64,000 bases of DNA from Actinomyces sp. oral taxon 897 (lineage in GTDB: Bacteria > Actinomycetota > Actinomycetes > Actinomycetales > Actinomycetaceae). Location of the stretch: positions 2,232,001 to 2,296,000 of the forward strand of contig NZ_CP027236.1 of the NCBI RefSeq assembly GCF_002999235.1, given 5' to 3'. The notes below the pieces were generated by a model. That model was not told the origin of the DNA. It made no database searches and worked only from the letters and a program-made list of their open reading frames with translations. Of the stretch, positions 28,972 through 37,540 are shown in pieces. Position 1 is the first letter of the stretch. Every line of letters starts with the position of its first letter. The translations under genes were made by a program, and so were the position numbers.

Positions 28972-30705
28972 CTAGGAAAAGGGGTGGGGGTGACGGCGCA
29001 GGGTGGCTGGCTCCGGCATCCCGAGGTTTCGGCAGAACTCAGAGGGGCGACGCATCTGCAGGACACGTTGGCGATGCCATCCAAAATCAAGGGGGGACAG
29101 GCCTGGCGTGAGGACGGAGCAGGTCTCCAGTCCGAGCACCCCCTCCAGGGGGGTCGTGGCCCGAACCACCAGGGGATCGACACCGATCCTTCCCAGCCGT
29201 GAGACAAGCTCGTTAAGCAGGCCAAGAGCGCCCAGTCCGGCAAGCGGGGCCTCAGGGAAGACCTCCTTGAGAGGAAGGACCGGACCGTCCCCGACATAGT
29301 CCTGGACCAGGGGCTTCGCCTCAGGGAAAATACACTGTAGGGGATGGTCGTCAATGCCTGTGACGAGCGTGGGATCCCTGAGCATGTCCAGACAGCGCTG
29401 GCGCTCACGGACAGTGCGCTCCTCGCGTTCGGGAAGATATGTCCAGGCCTCACTCAGGGCGCTGATAACGGCACGCTCCGGATCCGGGTGCGCCGCGGCC
29501 CCGAAGGCGGCCGCGCGGCTCCCCCGCGCAACAGCGGCAATAACCGGCACACCTGTGTCTGAGGGGATGGCCAGGACGTCGACACGATGCCCCAGGAGGG
29601 CCGCACGACTGAGGACCGTGCGCGTTCCGGGAACGCTTCGGGGGTCAATCCGCCGTCCTCCCACGCGCGCCACCCAGCAGTTAATAAATGCGTCGCGCTC
29701 AACGAGCTCAAGCAGACCGAAGAGACAGGCCTCCTCGACTGAGGATCCTGTAGCCAGGCCCGAGGTGCACACAAAGGACCAGCGCGGCGTCAAGAGCGGC
29801 TGCGCAAAGAAGGCGAGATCCCTGGGTACAAGGACCTCTCGGCCATCTTTGAGAGAGTTCGCAACGACCCACTCGTGAGGCATGTCGGGACTGAAGGGGA
29901 CAATACCCTCGACATAGCCTCCGGACCCATAGGCGCCGAAGTTATCCGGAACACGGTGCTCGCGAGTGAGATCCTCCTCGGCACTGATCACGACCTGACC
30001 AGTGCGCTGGCGGGCGCCAGCGAGCCTCTCAAGAGCCTCCAGGAGGGCGGCACGTCGGCTCCGTTCGAAGGTGGGCTCCTGACCGCTCCAGGTCAGTGGA
30101 CGGATCCGCCTGCCGTCCCACAGAGGAGTCTGTCCTGCGACCGGAGCGGTTGTCTCCCAGTCAAGACGCTGTTCGACACCAAGACCCACGGCCCCGCAGA
30201 CCGGGTTGACAAGACACTGCTCGCGCAGCTCAAGGGAGTCCGCGTCCACACGGCGCAGCGGATCCGAGTCATGTGCGTGGTACGCGGTAGTCCTGCCCTC
30301 ACCGACAAGAAGATCCCCCTGACGCAGATGCGCAGTCACGGTATCGTACTCCCAGACCGGGATCCTTACTCCACCACCTATGCGGACCGGTGCGGGAGAC
30401 AGAGAGTCCGCCAAGGCGGTGAGCACCTTCAGGAACCAGGGCCTGTGAGGAACCAGCTCGTCGTGTCCGTGAACGGGCTTCCCGGCGCTGCACTGGCTCT
30501 GCAGGATCGGGGATCGGGTGGAGCACCAGCGTGCCCTGAGCTCGGCGTAGGCACCTGGGATATCGCTGGCCCAGGACGGCCACACGAGGACCGTCCGGCG
30601 TGAGCGGAAGGCGCACGTCGTGGACGATGGCTCAGCAGAACCCACCAGGTCCCACGGGCGCTGCGTCTGCGGGAGAGCAGCAGCTGGTGCAGCAGAGGGA
30701 GTCAT
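28972..30705 (-). CDS. YcaO cyclodehydratase 1 of the RiPP cluster
   Basis: The ATG at 30705 follows AGGAA; 577 residues. YcaO proteins use ATP to cyclise Cys, Ser or Thr side chains to azolines. The ATP-binding signatures are visible: SRRAALLEALERLAG (about 216-230) and SSVEEACLFGLLELVERDAF (321-340), plus FGAAAHPDPERAVISALSEA. The C-terminus RRHPHPFS resembles the Pro-rich tail (PxPxP-like) typical of azole-forming YcaOs. The first 190 residues are extra and not recognised. The gene lies downstream of the precursor, separated by a hairpin, and is distinct from YcaO 2. Confidence 0.9.
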   Translation of the reverse strand: MTPSAAPAAALPQTQRPWDLVGSAEPSSTTCAFRSRRTVLVWPSWASDIPGAYAELRARWCSTRSPILQSQCSAGKPVHGHDELVPHRPWFLKVLTALADSLSPAPVRIGGGVRIPVWEYDTVTAHLRQGDLLVGEGRTTAYHAHDSDPLRRVDADSLELREQCLVNPVCGAVGLGVEQRLDWETTAPVAGQTPLWDGRRIRPLTWSGQEPTFERSRRAALLEALERLAGARQRTGQVVISAEEDLTREHRVPDNFGAYGSGGYVEGIVPFSPDMPHEWVVANSLKDGREVLVPRDLAFFAQPLLTPRWSFVCTSGLATGSSVEEACLFGLLELVERDAFINCWVARVGGRRIDPRSVPGTRTVLSRAALLGHRVDVLAIPSDTGVPVIAAVARGSRAAAFGAAAHPDPERAVISALSEAWTYLPEREERTVRERQRCLDMLRDPTLVTGIDDHPLQCIFPEAKPLVQDYVGDGPVLPLKEVFPEAPLAGLGALGLLNELVSRLGRIGVDPLVVRATTPLEGVLGLETCSVLTPGLSPLDFGWHRQRVLQMRRPSEFCRNLGMPEPATLRRHPHPFS

Positions 30706-30757
30706 TGATGTTCCTAACTACCAGGTACAGAATGTTCCTGAGCCCCGGCCGCGTCCC

Positions 30758-30797
30758 GGCGGTCCTGGTCATGTCGGGTGACGTGACCAGGACCGCC
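30758..30797 (-). terminator. 14-bp hairpin after the precursor gene
   Basis: Arms GGCGGTCCTGGTCA (30758-30771) and TGACCAGGACCGCC (30784-30797) pair perfectly around a 12-nt loop, 31 nt after the precursor stop and 52 nt before the YcaO 1 start. Such a structure often acts as a leaky terminator, making the precursor far more abundant than downstream enzymes. No strong U-tract is present. Confidence 0.7.
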
Positions 30798-30828
30798 GCT
30801 GCTCAGCGCCGGGTTCTCCTGGTGCGCG

Positions 30829-31041
30829 TCACGCGGTCGCGCAGGAGGAGGTCGAGGTGCAGGTCGAGGTGCAGGTGGAGGTACAGGTCGAGGAGCACGA
30901 GGAGGAGGAGGAGGACGAGCAGGTTGACCCAAAGACCATGTCCGAGTAGTCGACACAGTCCTTGACCTCGAAGGTCTCGACGTCGAGCTCACCGAGGTCG
31001 ATAGCGATCCTGGCAACGGAGGAGGAGACGGAGTTACTCAT
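30829..31041 (-). CDS. RiPP precursor peptide with Cys/Ser/Thr-only core
   Basis: The ATG at 31041 follows AAAGGA; 70 residues. Residues 1-40 are an acidic leader containing LGELDVETFEVKD (16-28), which resembles leaders of thiopeptide and azole precursors recognised by ocin-ThiF proteins. Residues 41-70 are the likely core: Cys 41, 49, 53, 57, 61 and 67, a run of seven Ser at 42-48, and three CTST units (53-64) encoded by 12-bp tandem repeats. In total 6 Cys, 14 Ser, 8 Thr and 2 Ala, so 28 of 30 residues can be cyclised or dehydrated. The exact cleavage site (near GST-C) is inferred. It sits between the protease gene and YcaO 1. Confidence 0.9.
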   Translation of the reverse strand: MSNSVSSSVARIAIDLGELDVETFEVKDCVDYSDMVFGSTCSSSSSSSCSSTCTSTCTSTCTSTSSCATA

Positions 31042-31150
31042 GGTGGTTTCCTTTCAGAGATGACCTGTCACGGTGACCGGTCGTTCGGAGGTACGGGGCG
31101 GTGGTTACCGCCCGCTCTTGATCGGGAGGATCCCGACGCAAGTCATGGAG
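31042..31150 (-). promoter_or_regulatory. Precursor leader region with hairpin and palindrome
   Basis: A 7-bp stem GGGCGGT/ACCGCCC with a 4-nt loop (31096-31113) follows the protease gene, and a palindrome GTCACGGTGAC lies near 31067. They could be a terminator for the upstream operon and an operator for a separate precursor promoter. No clear -35/-10 pair was identified. Confidence 0.4.
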
Positions 31151-32266
31151 TCAGATCAGGGAGCTGATGAGGAGCCCGGACCAGGCTGCTACCACGAGGA
31201 AGGCGGTGAGCAGGACGACGGGGTAGCAGGTGATGGCCAGGCGTGTGAGTCGGGGCAGTCCCTGAGGTACAGGGGTCCCGCGCCGGGCCCGCAAGGCAGC
31301 GAGAGGGAGCTGCTTAACACCGACAAGCATCTCCAGGCCTCTGGTCATGTCCGTATTAGGGAATGGCGTCAGGCTGAGGATGACAATAGTGAGGTCAATG
31401 AGCAGGGACAGGGATCCCCAGGCAGCCACCCCGGTCCCGGCGGTCCCGAGAAGAGCGGCCCCTGCAGGCAGAGCGGCCATGGCGAGCGTGAAGAGAGGAC
31501 CTGCCAGGACGATTGCGAGAGCCCGCTGGCGGCTGCGGATGAGCCCGAGTCCGTCAAGGCGGGTCGAGGGCATCGGCACCGGACCAAGGAAGGTGACTGA
31601 GAGGACTGGGAGCCGCCCTCCGGCGAGACGGACAAAAGCTATTCCGTGGGCGATCTCGTGCCCGCACTGCGATACCAGGTGCCAGATGACGGCGCCGGTG
31701 ACACTCAGTATGACCCCAAGAGGCCCGAGACCTGTCAGCCCCTTGACGGAGGCCGTTATCTGCGACCAGCCGCTGACGACTCCTGCGGCCACCATGGCCC
31801 CTACCGCAATGCAGAGCAGGGCCAGGACGGGGGCGATACGGGTGCCCGCGACGCCCCAGGCGCAGGAGGTGATGACCTGAAGAGCCCTTGGCGGAGAGGC
31901 CGGGGAGGGATGCTGAGAGGAGGCCTGCTCCTGAGAGGCCGGATCGATATCCTGAGCCTCCTGAGGCACGGTCCCGGTGGGGCGCACAACGAGCCCGTGC
32001 ACGAGGAAGATATTGATGATCCGCTCCACGGACCGCAGGCTGATCGCCAGGCCCGAGCTCTCCTTGACCCGGTCTGCGATCTCATCGACAGTACCGGGCT
32101 CACGTAGGGCTTCCAGGACCAGGGCCTCTGCGGCGCCGAGCGTGTAGATCCGTCCTCCACGGTGCGCTGCGGCCTCAACGACGAGGGATGTCCCGTTCCA
32201 GACGGCAGGACCGATCTGCACTCCCTCTGGGGCGACGGGGCGCCAGGCGGTTTCAACGGTGGTCAT
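31151..32266 (-). CDS. PqqD-domain M50 (site-2) membrane metalloprotease
   Basis: ATGA overlap with the SpaB_C gene; 371 residues. Residues about 25-100 form a PqqD-like winged helix (LGAAEALVLEALREPGTVDEIADRV), the fold used to bind RiPP leader peptides. After a Pro/Gln/Ser linker come about six membrane helices with the zinc motif HEIAH (His203, Glu204, His207) and a second metal ligand Asp306 in PFPNTDMTRG, as in M50 site-2 proteases. I infer that it removes the leader in or at the membrane, or handles immunity. A protease with its own leader-binding domain is unusual in azole clusters. Confidence 0.82.
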   Translation of the reverse strand: MTTVETAWRPVAPEGVQIGPAVWNGTSLVVEAAAHRGGRIYTLGAAEALVLEALREPGTVDEIADRVKESSGLAISLRSVERIINIFLVHGLVVRPTGTVPQEAQDIDPASQEQASSQHPSPASPPRALQVITSCAWGVAGTRIAPVLALLCIAVGAMVAAGVVSGWSQITASVKGLTGLGPLGVILSVTGAVIWHLVSQCGHEIAHGIAFVRLAGGRLPVLSVTFLGPVPMPSTRLDGLGLIRSRQRALAIVLAGPLFTLAMAALPAGAALLGTAGTGVAAWGSLSLLIDLTIVILSLTPFPNTDMTRGLEMLVGVKQLPLAALRARRGTPVPQGLPRLTRLAITCYPVVLLTAFLVVAAWSGLLISSLI

Positions 32267-33321
32267 GCTGCCGTCTCCATCAGTCGGGGTGAGAGCGCCT
32301 GGAGGATCTCAAAGGCGAGATACGCCTCGTCCTCGATAGAGATCATGAGGCGGTTGCTGGTCATGTGGACGTAGGAGTGGCAGAGATTCCAGGCCGCCTC
32401 AGAAACGTTGTCAGGACGGTTCTCGGTCCCGTCCCTGTGACGGAAGACGAGGGCTCTCTCAGAGACCGCATCCTCAATACGACGGCGGTAGGTGATACAG
32501 GTCCTCGCCCAGTCACCGAGAAATCCGGGCAGATCCTCGTGGGCCCCTGCCAGGACGGCGTCGATCATAGGGACCACCGAGCGCTGGAGCAGCGAGACGG
32601 TCTTGCGGAAGCGAGGCTGGTCAGTCTTCTGCGTGTAGGTCACGCTGCTCCCGTAGCTGCCGGCCCAGTGCGAGTGGTAGAACTGGAGGAAAGCAGCGAG
32701 AGCGGCGTGGTCACTGAGCAGTGCTGCTGCGGTCACCGCCATGATCTCTGCGCCCAGGCCGAGGAGGATCGTGCGCGTGCTCGTGTTCCCGAGATCGATG
32801 ACGGTACCCGCCAGCTGGGTGGAGTCGGCAAAGAAGTCCTCGGAGATCACCATGCCGACCGGGCCGCCGTAGCGGTCCCACTCGGGCTCATACTCCCTGC
32901 GCACGACCGTGTTGTTCGACTGGAGGATCGCGGTGCCGTCCTCGCGGAAGTAGCGTCCACGCTCCTCCTCACCGTACTCAAGGTCGAACATCTTCCTGTA
33001 GTAGGAGCCCTGCTCAATACGGGCCATAGGGTGCATTGAGGGACGGCGGCGCAGGTAGTCGGTAACCGTTTCCGTCACCTCAGCGTCAATAGCGTCCTCC
33101 TCAGCCCTTGCGGCAGGGTCGAGGCGGAGCCTCACGTGCCCTCCCTCAAGCCAGTAGTTAATGTAGAAGCTGCGTCGGATGAGGCCGCGTTCATGCAGGT
33201 CCTGGGAGAGCGGCAGGAGGCAGTCTCGCAGCAGGACCGTGGGGGCGCTGCCGTAGAAGACGTGGTAGGCCATCCACCGGCGCGGCTCTGCGGAGCAGAG
33301 AATATCGGGGTTCGTGCTCAT
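32263..33321 (-). CDS. SpaB_C / thiopeptide-type elimination protein (split LanB C-terminal part)
   Basis: ATGA overlap with the LanB gene; 352 residues. It matches the stand-alone SpaB_C family: WMAYHVFYGSAPTVLLRDCL at the start, SFYINYWLEGGHVRLRL, and the diagnostic REYEPEWDRYGGPVGM followed by FFADSTQLAG. In split LanB systems this protein eliminates glutamate from glutamylated Ser/Thr to give dehydroamino acids (TbtC, GodG). Pyridine-forming [4+2] enzymes of thiopeptides belong to the same fold. The YEPE-RYGG-DS residues favour the elimination role. Only one such gene is present. Confidence 0.88.
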   Translation of the reverse strand: MSTNPDILCSAEPRRWMAYHVFYGSAPTVLLRDCLLPLSQDLHERGLIRRSFYINYWLEGGHVRLRLDPAARAEEDAIDAEVTETVTDYLRRRPSMHPMARIEQGSYYRKMFDLEYGEEERGRYFREDGTAILQSNNTVVRREYEPEWDRYGGPVGMVISEDFFADSTQLAGTVIDLGNTSTRTILLGLGAEIMAVTAAALLSDHAALAAFLQFYHSHWAGSYGSSVTYTQKTDQPRFRKTVSLLQRSVVPMIDAVLAGAHEDLPGFLGDWARTCITYRRRIEDAVSERALVFRHRDGTENRPDNVSEAAWNLCHSYVHMTSNRLMISIEDEAYLAFEILQALSPRLMETAA

Positions 33322-35936
33322 GAACGGATCTCCTCCTGGTCAGGTTGGGTGACGTCAAAACCGAGCACCAGCTCGTGGATACGGCGGTCACCGTCAGCTC
33401 GGTTAATGAGGGTCTGGTCAAGGCTCGGCAGGGACTCGGCGACGTGGAGGGCGCCCTCAGCACCTCGCCACTCATGACAGGCCGTCAGGAGGCTGATGAC
33501 GCTGGTGACGTCGACGAAACGGGGCTTGCCGCCTCCCTGCGGGGAGTCGTCGGCGACGGTGACATAGCACTGTTCCGGAAGGTCCAGGGACCGCCACCAC
33601 TCGACCCAGGCGAGATACCCCTCGGCGGTAACCGGGTCGGCGTCAGGCAGGAGGTCGTGTCCCACTTGGGTGGTGTGACGACGGAGCACCAGCGAGCCGA
33701 GCCGCAGCCTGGGAAGGACCCGGACGCCCTCGCCCTCAGGCAGCCTGGGGACAAGAGAGGTGCCGATGTTCCCGGGCGGGGCGAGGAGGGACACGAGCTG
33801 TGTGAGCCACGGCGTCGCCGCGAGGACGAGGTAGCCGAGGTAGGCTGGCTGAACCTCCCGGCCGTCCTGGTCAAGGAGCACCAGCCGTCCTTCCTCAGGA
33901 CGGTCCTCGAGGGCGAGCTCCTCGAGCGCCAGCCTGCGTGCCGTCTGGGAGCCGCTGGGGTCGCCTGGCAGGACGATCTCCGTGTCGAGCAGGGGACCGT
34001 GGAGGTTGAGGTTCGTAAAGGTCGTGCCTCCGGAGATCTCGGCGAGTACGACGCCGTGCTCACGAGCTCGCGCCTCCTGGTCGCGAGCCACTCTGGCACC
34101 CTGCTCACCATGCAGGTAGGAGAAGCGCGAGAGACCGAACCCGGCCTGACCAAAGACACGGTTGACTACCATGGATCCCACGTCGCCCTCGGGGAGCAGC
34201 TGGGCAAAGAGGAAAAGGTGCTGGTAGCGCTGCCGAGGAAAGCGCAGGCCGTCAGTGACCGCGGAGCCCGGGCGGAGCAGCGGCAGGAGGTCGGTCTCCT
34301 TCTGGGCACCCTCCACGAGTGCAGAGAGCTCCTGACGGGCGGCGACCCAGCGCCACGCCTCGCCCCAGCGGAGCCAGGGGTCATTGGCGCCCTCAGCGGC
34401 TGCGGGGGTGTCCGGGTCGCCCGGCCTCGACTTGTAGGCGTCGTACAGGTCGGAGTTGAACGAGCGCAGGAACCCGGCGACGTCATCGCAGCGCCGTCCC
34501 TCACCGACTGTCTCGGTAAAGTAGCCACGCATGAGGGCCCGGTCTGTCTGGGCTGTGTCAAGGAGGCAGGCCAGACGCACCAACGCCCGGCACTCCTCCT
34601 CACTCCACCGCAGCGCGGGCCCGGTGTAGGGGCCGGCGTCGAGGGCGCAGTCCTCGTAGACGACCGTCCGCGGCAGGGAGGCCTCCAGGCTGGCGGTCCG
34701 ATAGATCGCAGCGACCTTCGCGGGCAGCTCCTGGAGCCCCTGGAGGCGCGCGTCCCCCTCAAGGCCCGCGATACGGCGGGCAGCGCCCTCGTAGTCGTCG
34801 AGCATGGTCACCAGCTGGGACGCACGGGTGTCGTTCGTCCTGATAAGGACGTCGCGGGAGCGCCCGGCCCAGGCGGCGGTGTGCGGGTGCAGGTCAAGGC
34901 CGTCAACCTCGAGCACACCGAGCCTCACCAGCCCGAGGACGGCGTCCTCGGCCCGCTCCTCGGCCAGCGCGGTGGTCCCGGCGACCCCTTGGACGACCTC
35001 GGCGAAGGGACGTGGGCCGTCGACCAGAAGAGCCTCGACGGCCCTGACCAGCCCGACATGACGCAGACGGACGGTGGACTGCTCACAGGTCGCGTAGTCC
35101 TCGGCACGGTGGGAGTCCTTGAACTCGTAGACCGATCGGGCGACCAAGAGGGAGCCGTCCGGGAGCACCGCGATAGTGCGGGCGAGGCGCAGGGGAAGGT
35201 CATGCAGCCAGCTGCGATCCTCGGCGAGCGCACCCAGTGCCCGGGCGACGGGGTAGACGTTCCAGCGGGTCCGCCGCGTCGGGCGTACCGGCAGCAGGCT
35301 CCACGAGGGGCCGGTGCCCTTGAAGGTGGCCAGGGCCGTGGGGGTGAAGGTCGAGAAGGGTGAGGTCTTGGCAATGGCACGGCTCGCGTAGGACACGAGT
35401 GAGCGCTCCGCCTTACGCATGCTCTTGGACGGACGGGGACAGACCCCGTGCTGCGGGTAGCGCATGAGGTCACGCATTGCCATCGGGGCGGCTACTGCCA
35501 GACCGTCCTTAAAGTCCTGGTCGTCAAGGAGGCTGGCCAGGCCCTGGCGCTGGCTGACGAGCCAGCCGTCAAACTCCTGCCGACCGCGGTCAACCAGGGC
35601 CGTAAGACGCCCACCGGCCTGCTCAGCAGGCAGGACGGCCGCACGGGCCTCGGCCGCGAGCCCCGCAGGTAGGGCAGCGACACCTCGGGCGGTAGGACGT
35701 CCGTTGAAGACAGCACGACGGATCTGGACAAGCTCCTTGCGCCACTGACGTGACGCTCCCTCGATAAGGGAAGCAAGACGGTCTGAGGCCTCCCGACGAC
35801 GCCGTGTGACCTCACGGCGTCCGTTCAGGACGAGGTCCGCCCACTCGAGGGCGGCCGGGGTGGACAGGGCCTGCTCGGTACCGACAGGCAGGCCCCCCAC
35901 ACGTAGCTGGACCAGGGCGTCAACGGTGACGTTCAT
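33318..35936 (-). CDS. LanB-type glutamyl-tRNA-dependent dehydratase, glutamylation domain
   Basis: The ATG at 35936 overlaps the SagB stop (ATGA); 872 residues. It corresponds to the N-terminal domain of class I lanthipeptide dehydratases, which transfers glutamate from glutamyl-tRNA to Ser/Thr. The conserved RAIAKTSPFSTFTPTA segment is visible at about residues 178-195, and the C-terminal half has VLAEISGGTTFTNLNLHG. The SpaB_C elimination part is a separate downstream gene, the split arrangement of thiopeptide and goadsporin clusters. It overlaps both neighbours, consistent with one operon. Confidence 0.92.
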   Translation of the reverse strand: MNVTVDALVQLRVGGLPVGTEQALSTPAALEWADLVLNGRREVTRRRREASDRLASLIEGASRQWRKELVQIRRAVFNGRPTARGVAALPAGLAAEARAAVLPAEQAGGRLTALVDRGRQEFDGWLVSQRQGLASLLDDQDFKDGLAVAAPMAMRDLMRYPQHGVCPRPSKSMRKAERSLVSYASRAIAKTSPFSTFTPTALATFKGTGPSWSLLPVRPTRRTRWNVYPVARALGALAEDRSWLHDLPLRLARTIAVLPDGSLLVARSVYEFKDSHRAEDYATCEQSTVRLRHVGLVRAVEALLVDGPRPFAEVVQGVAGTTALAEERAEDAVLGLVRLGVLEVDGLDLHPHTAAWAGRSRDVLIRTNDTRASQLVTMLDDYEGAARRIAGLEGDARLQGLQELPAKVAAIYRTASLEASLPRTVVYEDCALDAGPYTGPALRWSEEECRALVRLACLLDTAQTDRALMRGYFTETVGEGRRCDDVAGFLRSFNSDLYDAYKSRPGDPDTPAAAEGANDPWLRWGEAWRWVAARQELSALVEGAQKETDLLPLLRPGSAVTDGLRFPRQRYQHLFLFAQLLPEGDVGSMVVNRVFGQAGFGLSRFSYLHGEQGARVARDQEARAREHGVVLAEISGGTTFTNLNLHGPLLDTEIVLPGDPSGSQTARRLALEELALEDRPEEGRLVLLDQDGREVQPAYLGYLVLAATPWLTQLVSLLAPPGNIGTSLVPRLPEGEGVRVLPRLRLGSLVLRRHTTQVGHDLLPDADPVTAEGYLAWVEWWRSLDLPEQCYVTVADDSPQGGGKPRFVDVTSVISLLTACHEWRGAEGALHVAESLPSLDQTLINRADGDRRIHELVLGFDVTQPDQEEIRS

Positions 35937-37528
35937 GAGAGCTCCTTCAGGAGGTCGAGACGGCCGTTCCACGCACCTGAGCACTCAATGTCGTGACCAA
36001 GCAGCATCATGAGCACGGGCTTCTGCGGGGTGTCCTCCAGGCCGATACCAGTGGTGTGACGGGCCGCGTCAAAGCCGAGGGCGGTACCGAGCCCCATGCC
36101 CAGGCGCGCAGCCTCAAGGCTCATGACCTGGCAGACGGCCCCGACCGCGGCGTTGACGATCCGGTACCCACGGACCCCGAGGTCGCGGGAGAGGCCCAGG
36201 ACGTCCGCGGCGAGGACGAGGGTCGTGGAGGAGCGCTGGCCGTCGTAGTTGTGCAGGAAGTACGTGGAGTCAAGGAAGGAGGCGTGGCTGCCCGGGCTGA
36301 GGCGGCGCAGCGTCCCGGAGCAGGTGTCGGCCTCGTAGAGACCGGCCTGAAGGCCGGTGACGTTCTCGACGAAGACGTAGGGTCGTACGCTGCTCGAGCA
36401 GGCCGCGCCGAGGTCGTGCTCGACGAGGCACGCGGCCTGGGCGCCCGTGCTGAGCAGGGTGAGGAGATCCTCGGCGGCGATCGGCGCCCCGTCAAAGCGT
36501 CCGAAGGAGGTCTCGCGACGTCGTACGGCACGGACACGGTCGGCCAGCGCCGGGTGGGTGGGAGCAGGCAGGGCCACGACGTCGTCGCCGGGGAGGGCGA
36601 GCGGGACGCCAGCCGTGGTGCGGGGGCGGGACGGGGTGCCTGCCATGTCGCGCTGCATGGCACGGGTCGTCGGGAAGCTCCTGACGTGGCGGGAGCGCTG
36701 GTGGTCGGCGACGACCGGGCTCCCGCCACGCACGGTGCCGCGGTGGGGCCGTCCCACAGGGAGGACGGCGTACACGCCCTCCTGCTCGCGGTCAGTACCG
36801 AGGATCCGGGAGAGCCGCTCCTCATTGACCCACATATCGGGTACGACCTGGTCCTCGTGCTCCCCCAGGAGGTAGCGCCAGGTCCCGAGGATCGTGCCGA
36901 CGTCCATGGAGGTGGCCTGGTAGGCGAAGTCGTTGTACTTAAAGCCTGACTGCCAGTAGTCAATGGTGAGAAGGAGGTAGTCGTCGACGACGTCGCCGTA
37001 TCCCTGGGCCTGGGCCACGGCTGCGGTGTGGTCACCGGAGACGAGCAGGTCCCAGGCGTGGTGAAGCGGTGAGTAGTGGTAGATCCCGGGGGCCAGATCC
37101 GTACTGGCTCCGACGACACGGTAGACGGAGACGGTGTAGCGCCCGCCGCCTGAGGAGGCACCACGACCCCACCGGTACCGGCTCGCCTGGCACAGCATCT
37201 CCGGGCGGTCGCTGCAGTTGACCCGGCATCGCTGGGACAGGAGGCCGTAGGAGAGGAAGAGGATGTCGGCGAGCACCCGTCCGCGCTCCTGGCCGTGCAG
37301 GCCCTCACCAGCGGCGGCAAGCACACCGCGCCCCCAGGAGGGGGTAGGCAGGGGCACACGCTGGGCCAGGGGGTAGAGCTTCTGCTCGCTCGGACAGTCC
37401 GCCCAGTCCACGCTCCAGCTGTCGGTCGGCATGCCACGCTCGACGCGGTTGATAATGAGGTCCGCGTAGTTCTCGGCGGCGCTACCGAGCGGCATGGTGT
37501 TCCAGAAGGTGACGGCTTCATCGGTCAT
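35933..37528 (-). CDS. SagB-type FMN azoline dehydrogenase (two-domain)
   Basis: The ATG at 37528 follows GAGAGGAGC; 531 residues. SagB-family flavoenzymes oxidise azolines to azoles. Two nitroreductase-like halves are visible. The first has SRYRWGRGASSGGGRYTVSVYRVV (about 132-155) and IYHYSPLHHAWDLL; the second begins RRRETSFGRFDGAPIAAEDLL (about 325-345) and ends with an FDAARHTTGIGLEDTPQKPVLMMLLGH segment. The presence of this enzyme predicts thiazoles and oxazoles rather than azolines. Confidence 0.92.
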   Translation of the reverse strand: MTDEAVTFWNTMPLGSAAENYADLIINRVERGMPTDSWSVDWADCPSEQKLYPLAQRVPLPTPSWGRGVLAAAGEGLHGQERGRVLADILFLSYGLLSQRCRVNCSDRPEMLCQASRYRWGRGASSGGGRYTVSVYRVVGASTDLAPGIYHYSPLHHAWDLLVSGDHTAAVAQAQGYGDVVDDYLLLTIDYWQSGFKYNDFAYQATSMDVGTILGTWRYLLGEHEDQVVPDMWVNEERLSRILGTDREQEGVYAVLPVGRPHRGTVRGGSPVVADHQRSRHVRSFPTTRAMQRDMAGTPSRPRTTAGVPLALPGDDVVALPAPTHPALADRVRAVRRRETSFGRFDGAPIAAEDLLTLLSTGAQAACLVEHDLGAACSSSVRPYVFVENVTGLQAGLYEADTCSGTLRRLSPGSHASFLDSTYFLHNYDGQRSSTTLVLAADVLGLSRDLGVRGYRIVNAAVGAVCQVMSLEAARLGMGLGTALGFDAARHTTGIGLEDTPQKPVLMMLLGHDIECSGAWNGRLDLLKELS

Positions 37529-37540
37529 GACGTGCTCCTC

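Noticed and set aside
33345..35363. Plus-strand frame of 672 codons inside the RiPP cluster
   Set aside because: It lies opposite the LanB gene, which has conserved dehydratase motifs; no ribosome site or domain is visible in the plus-strand frame.
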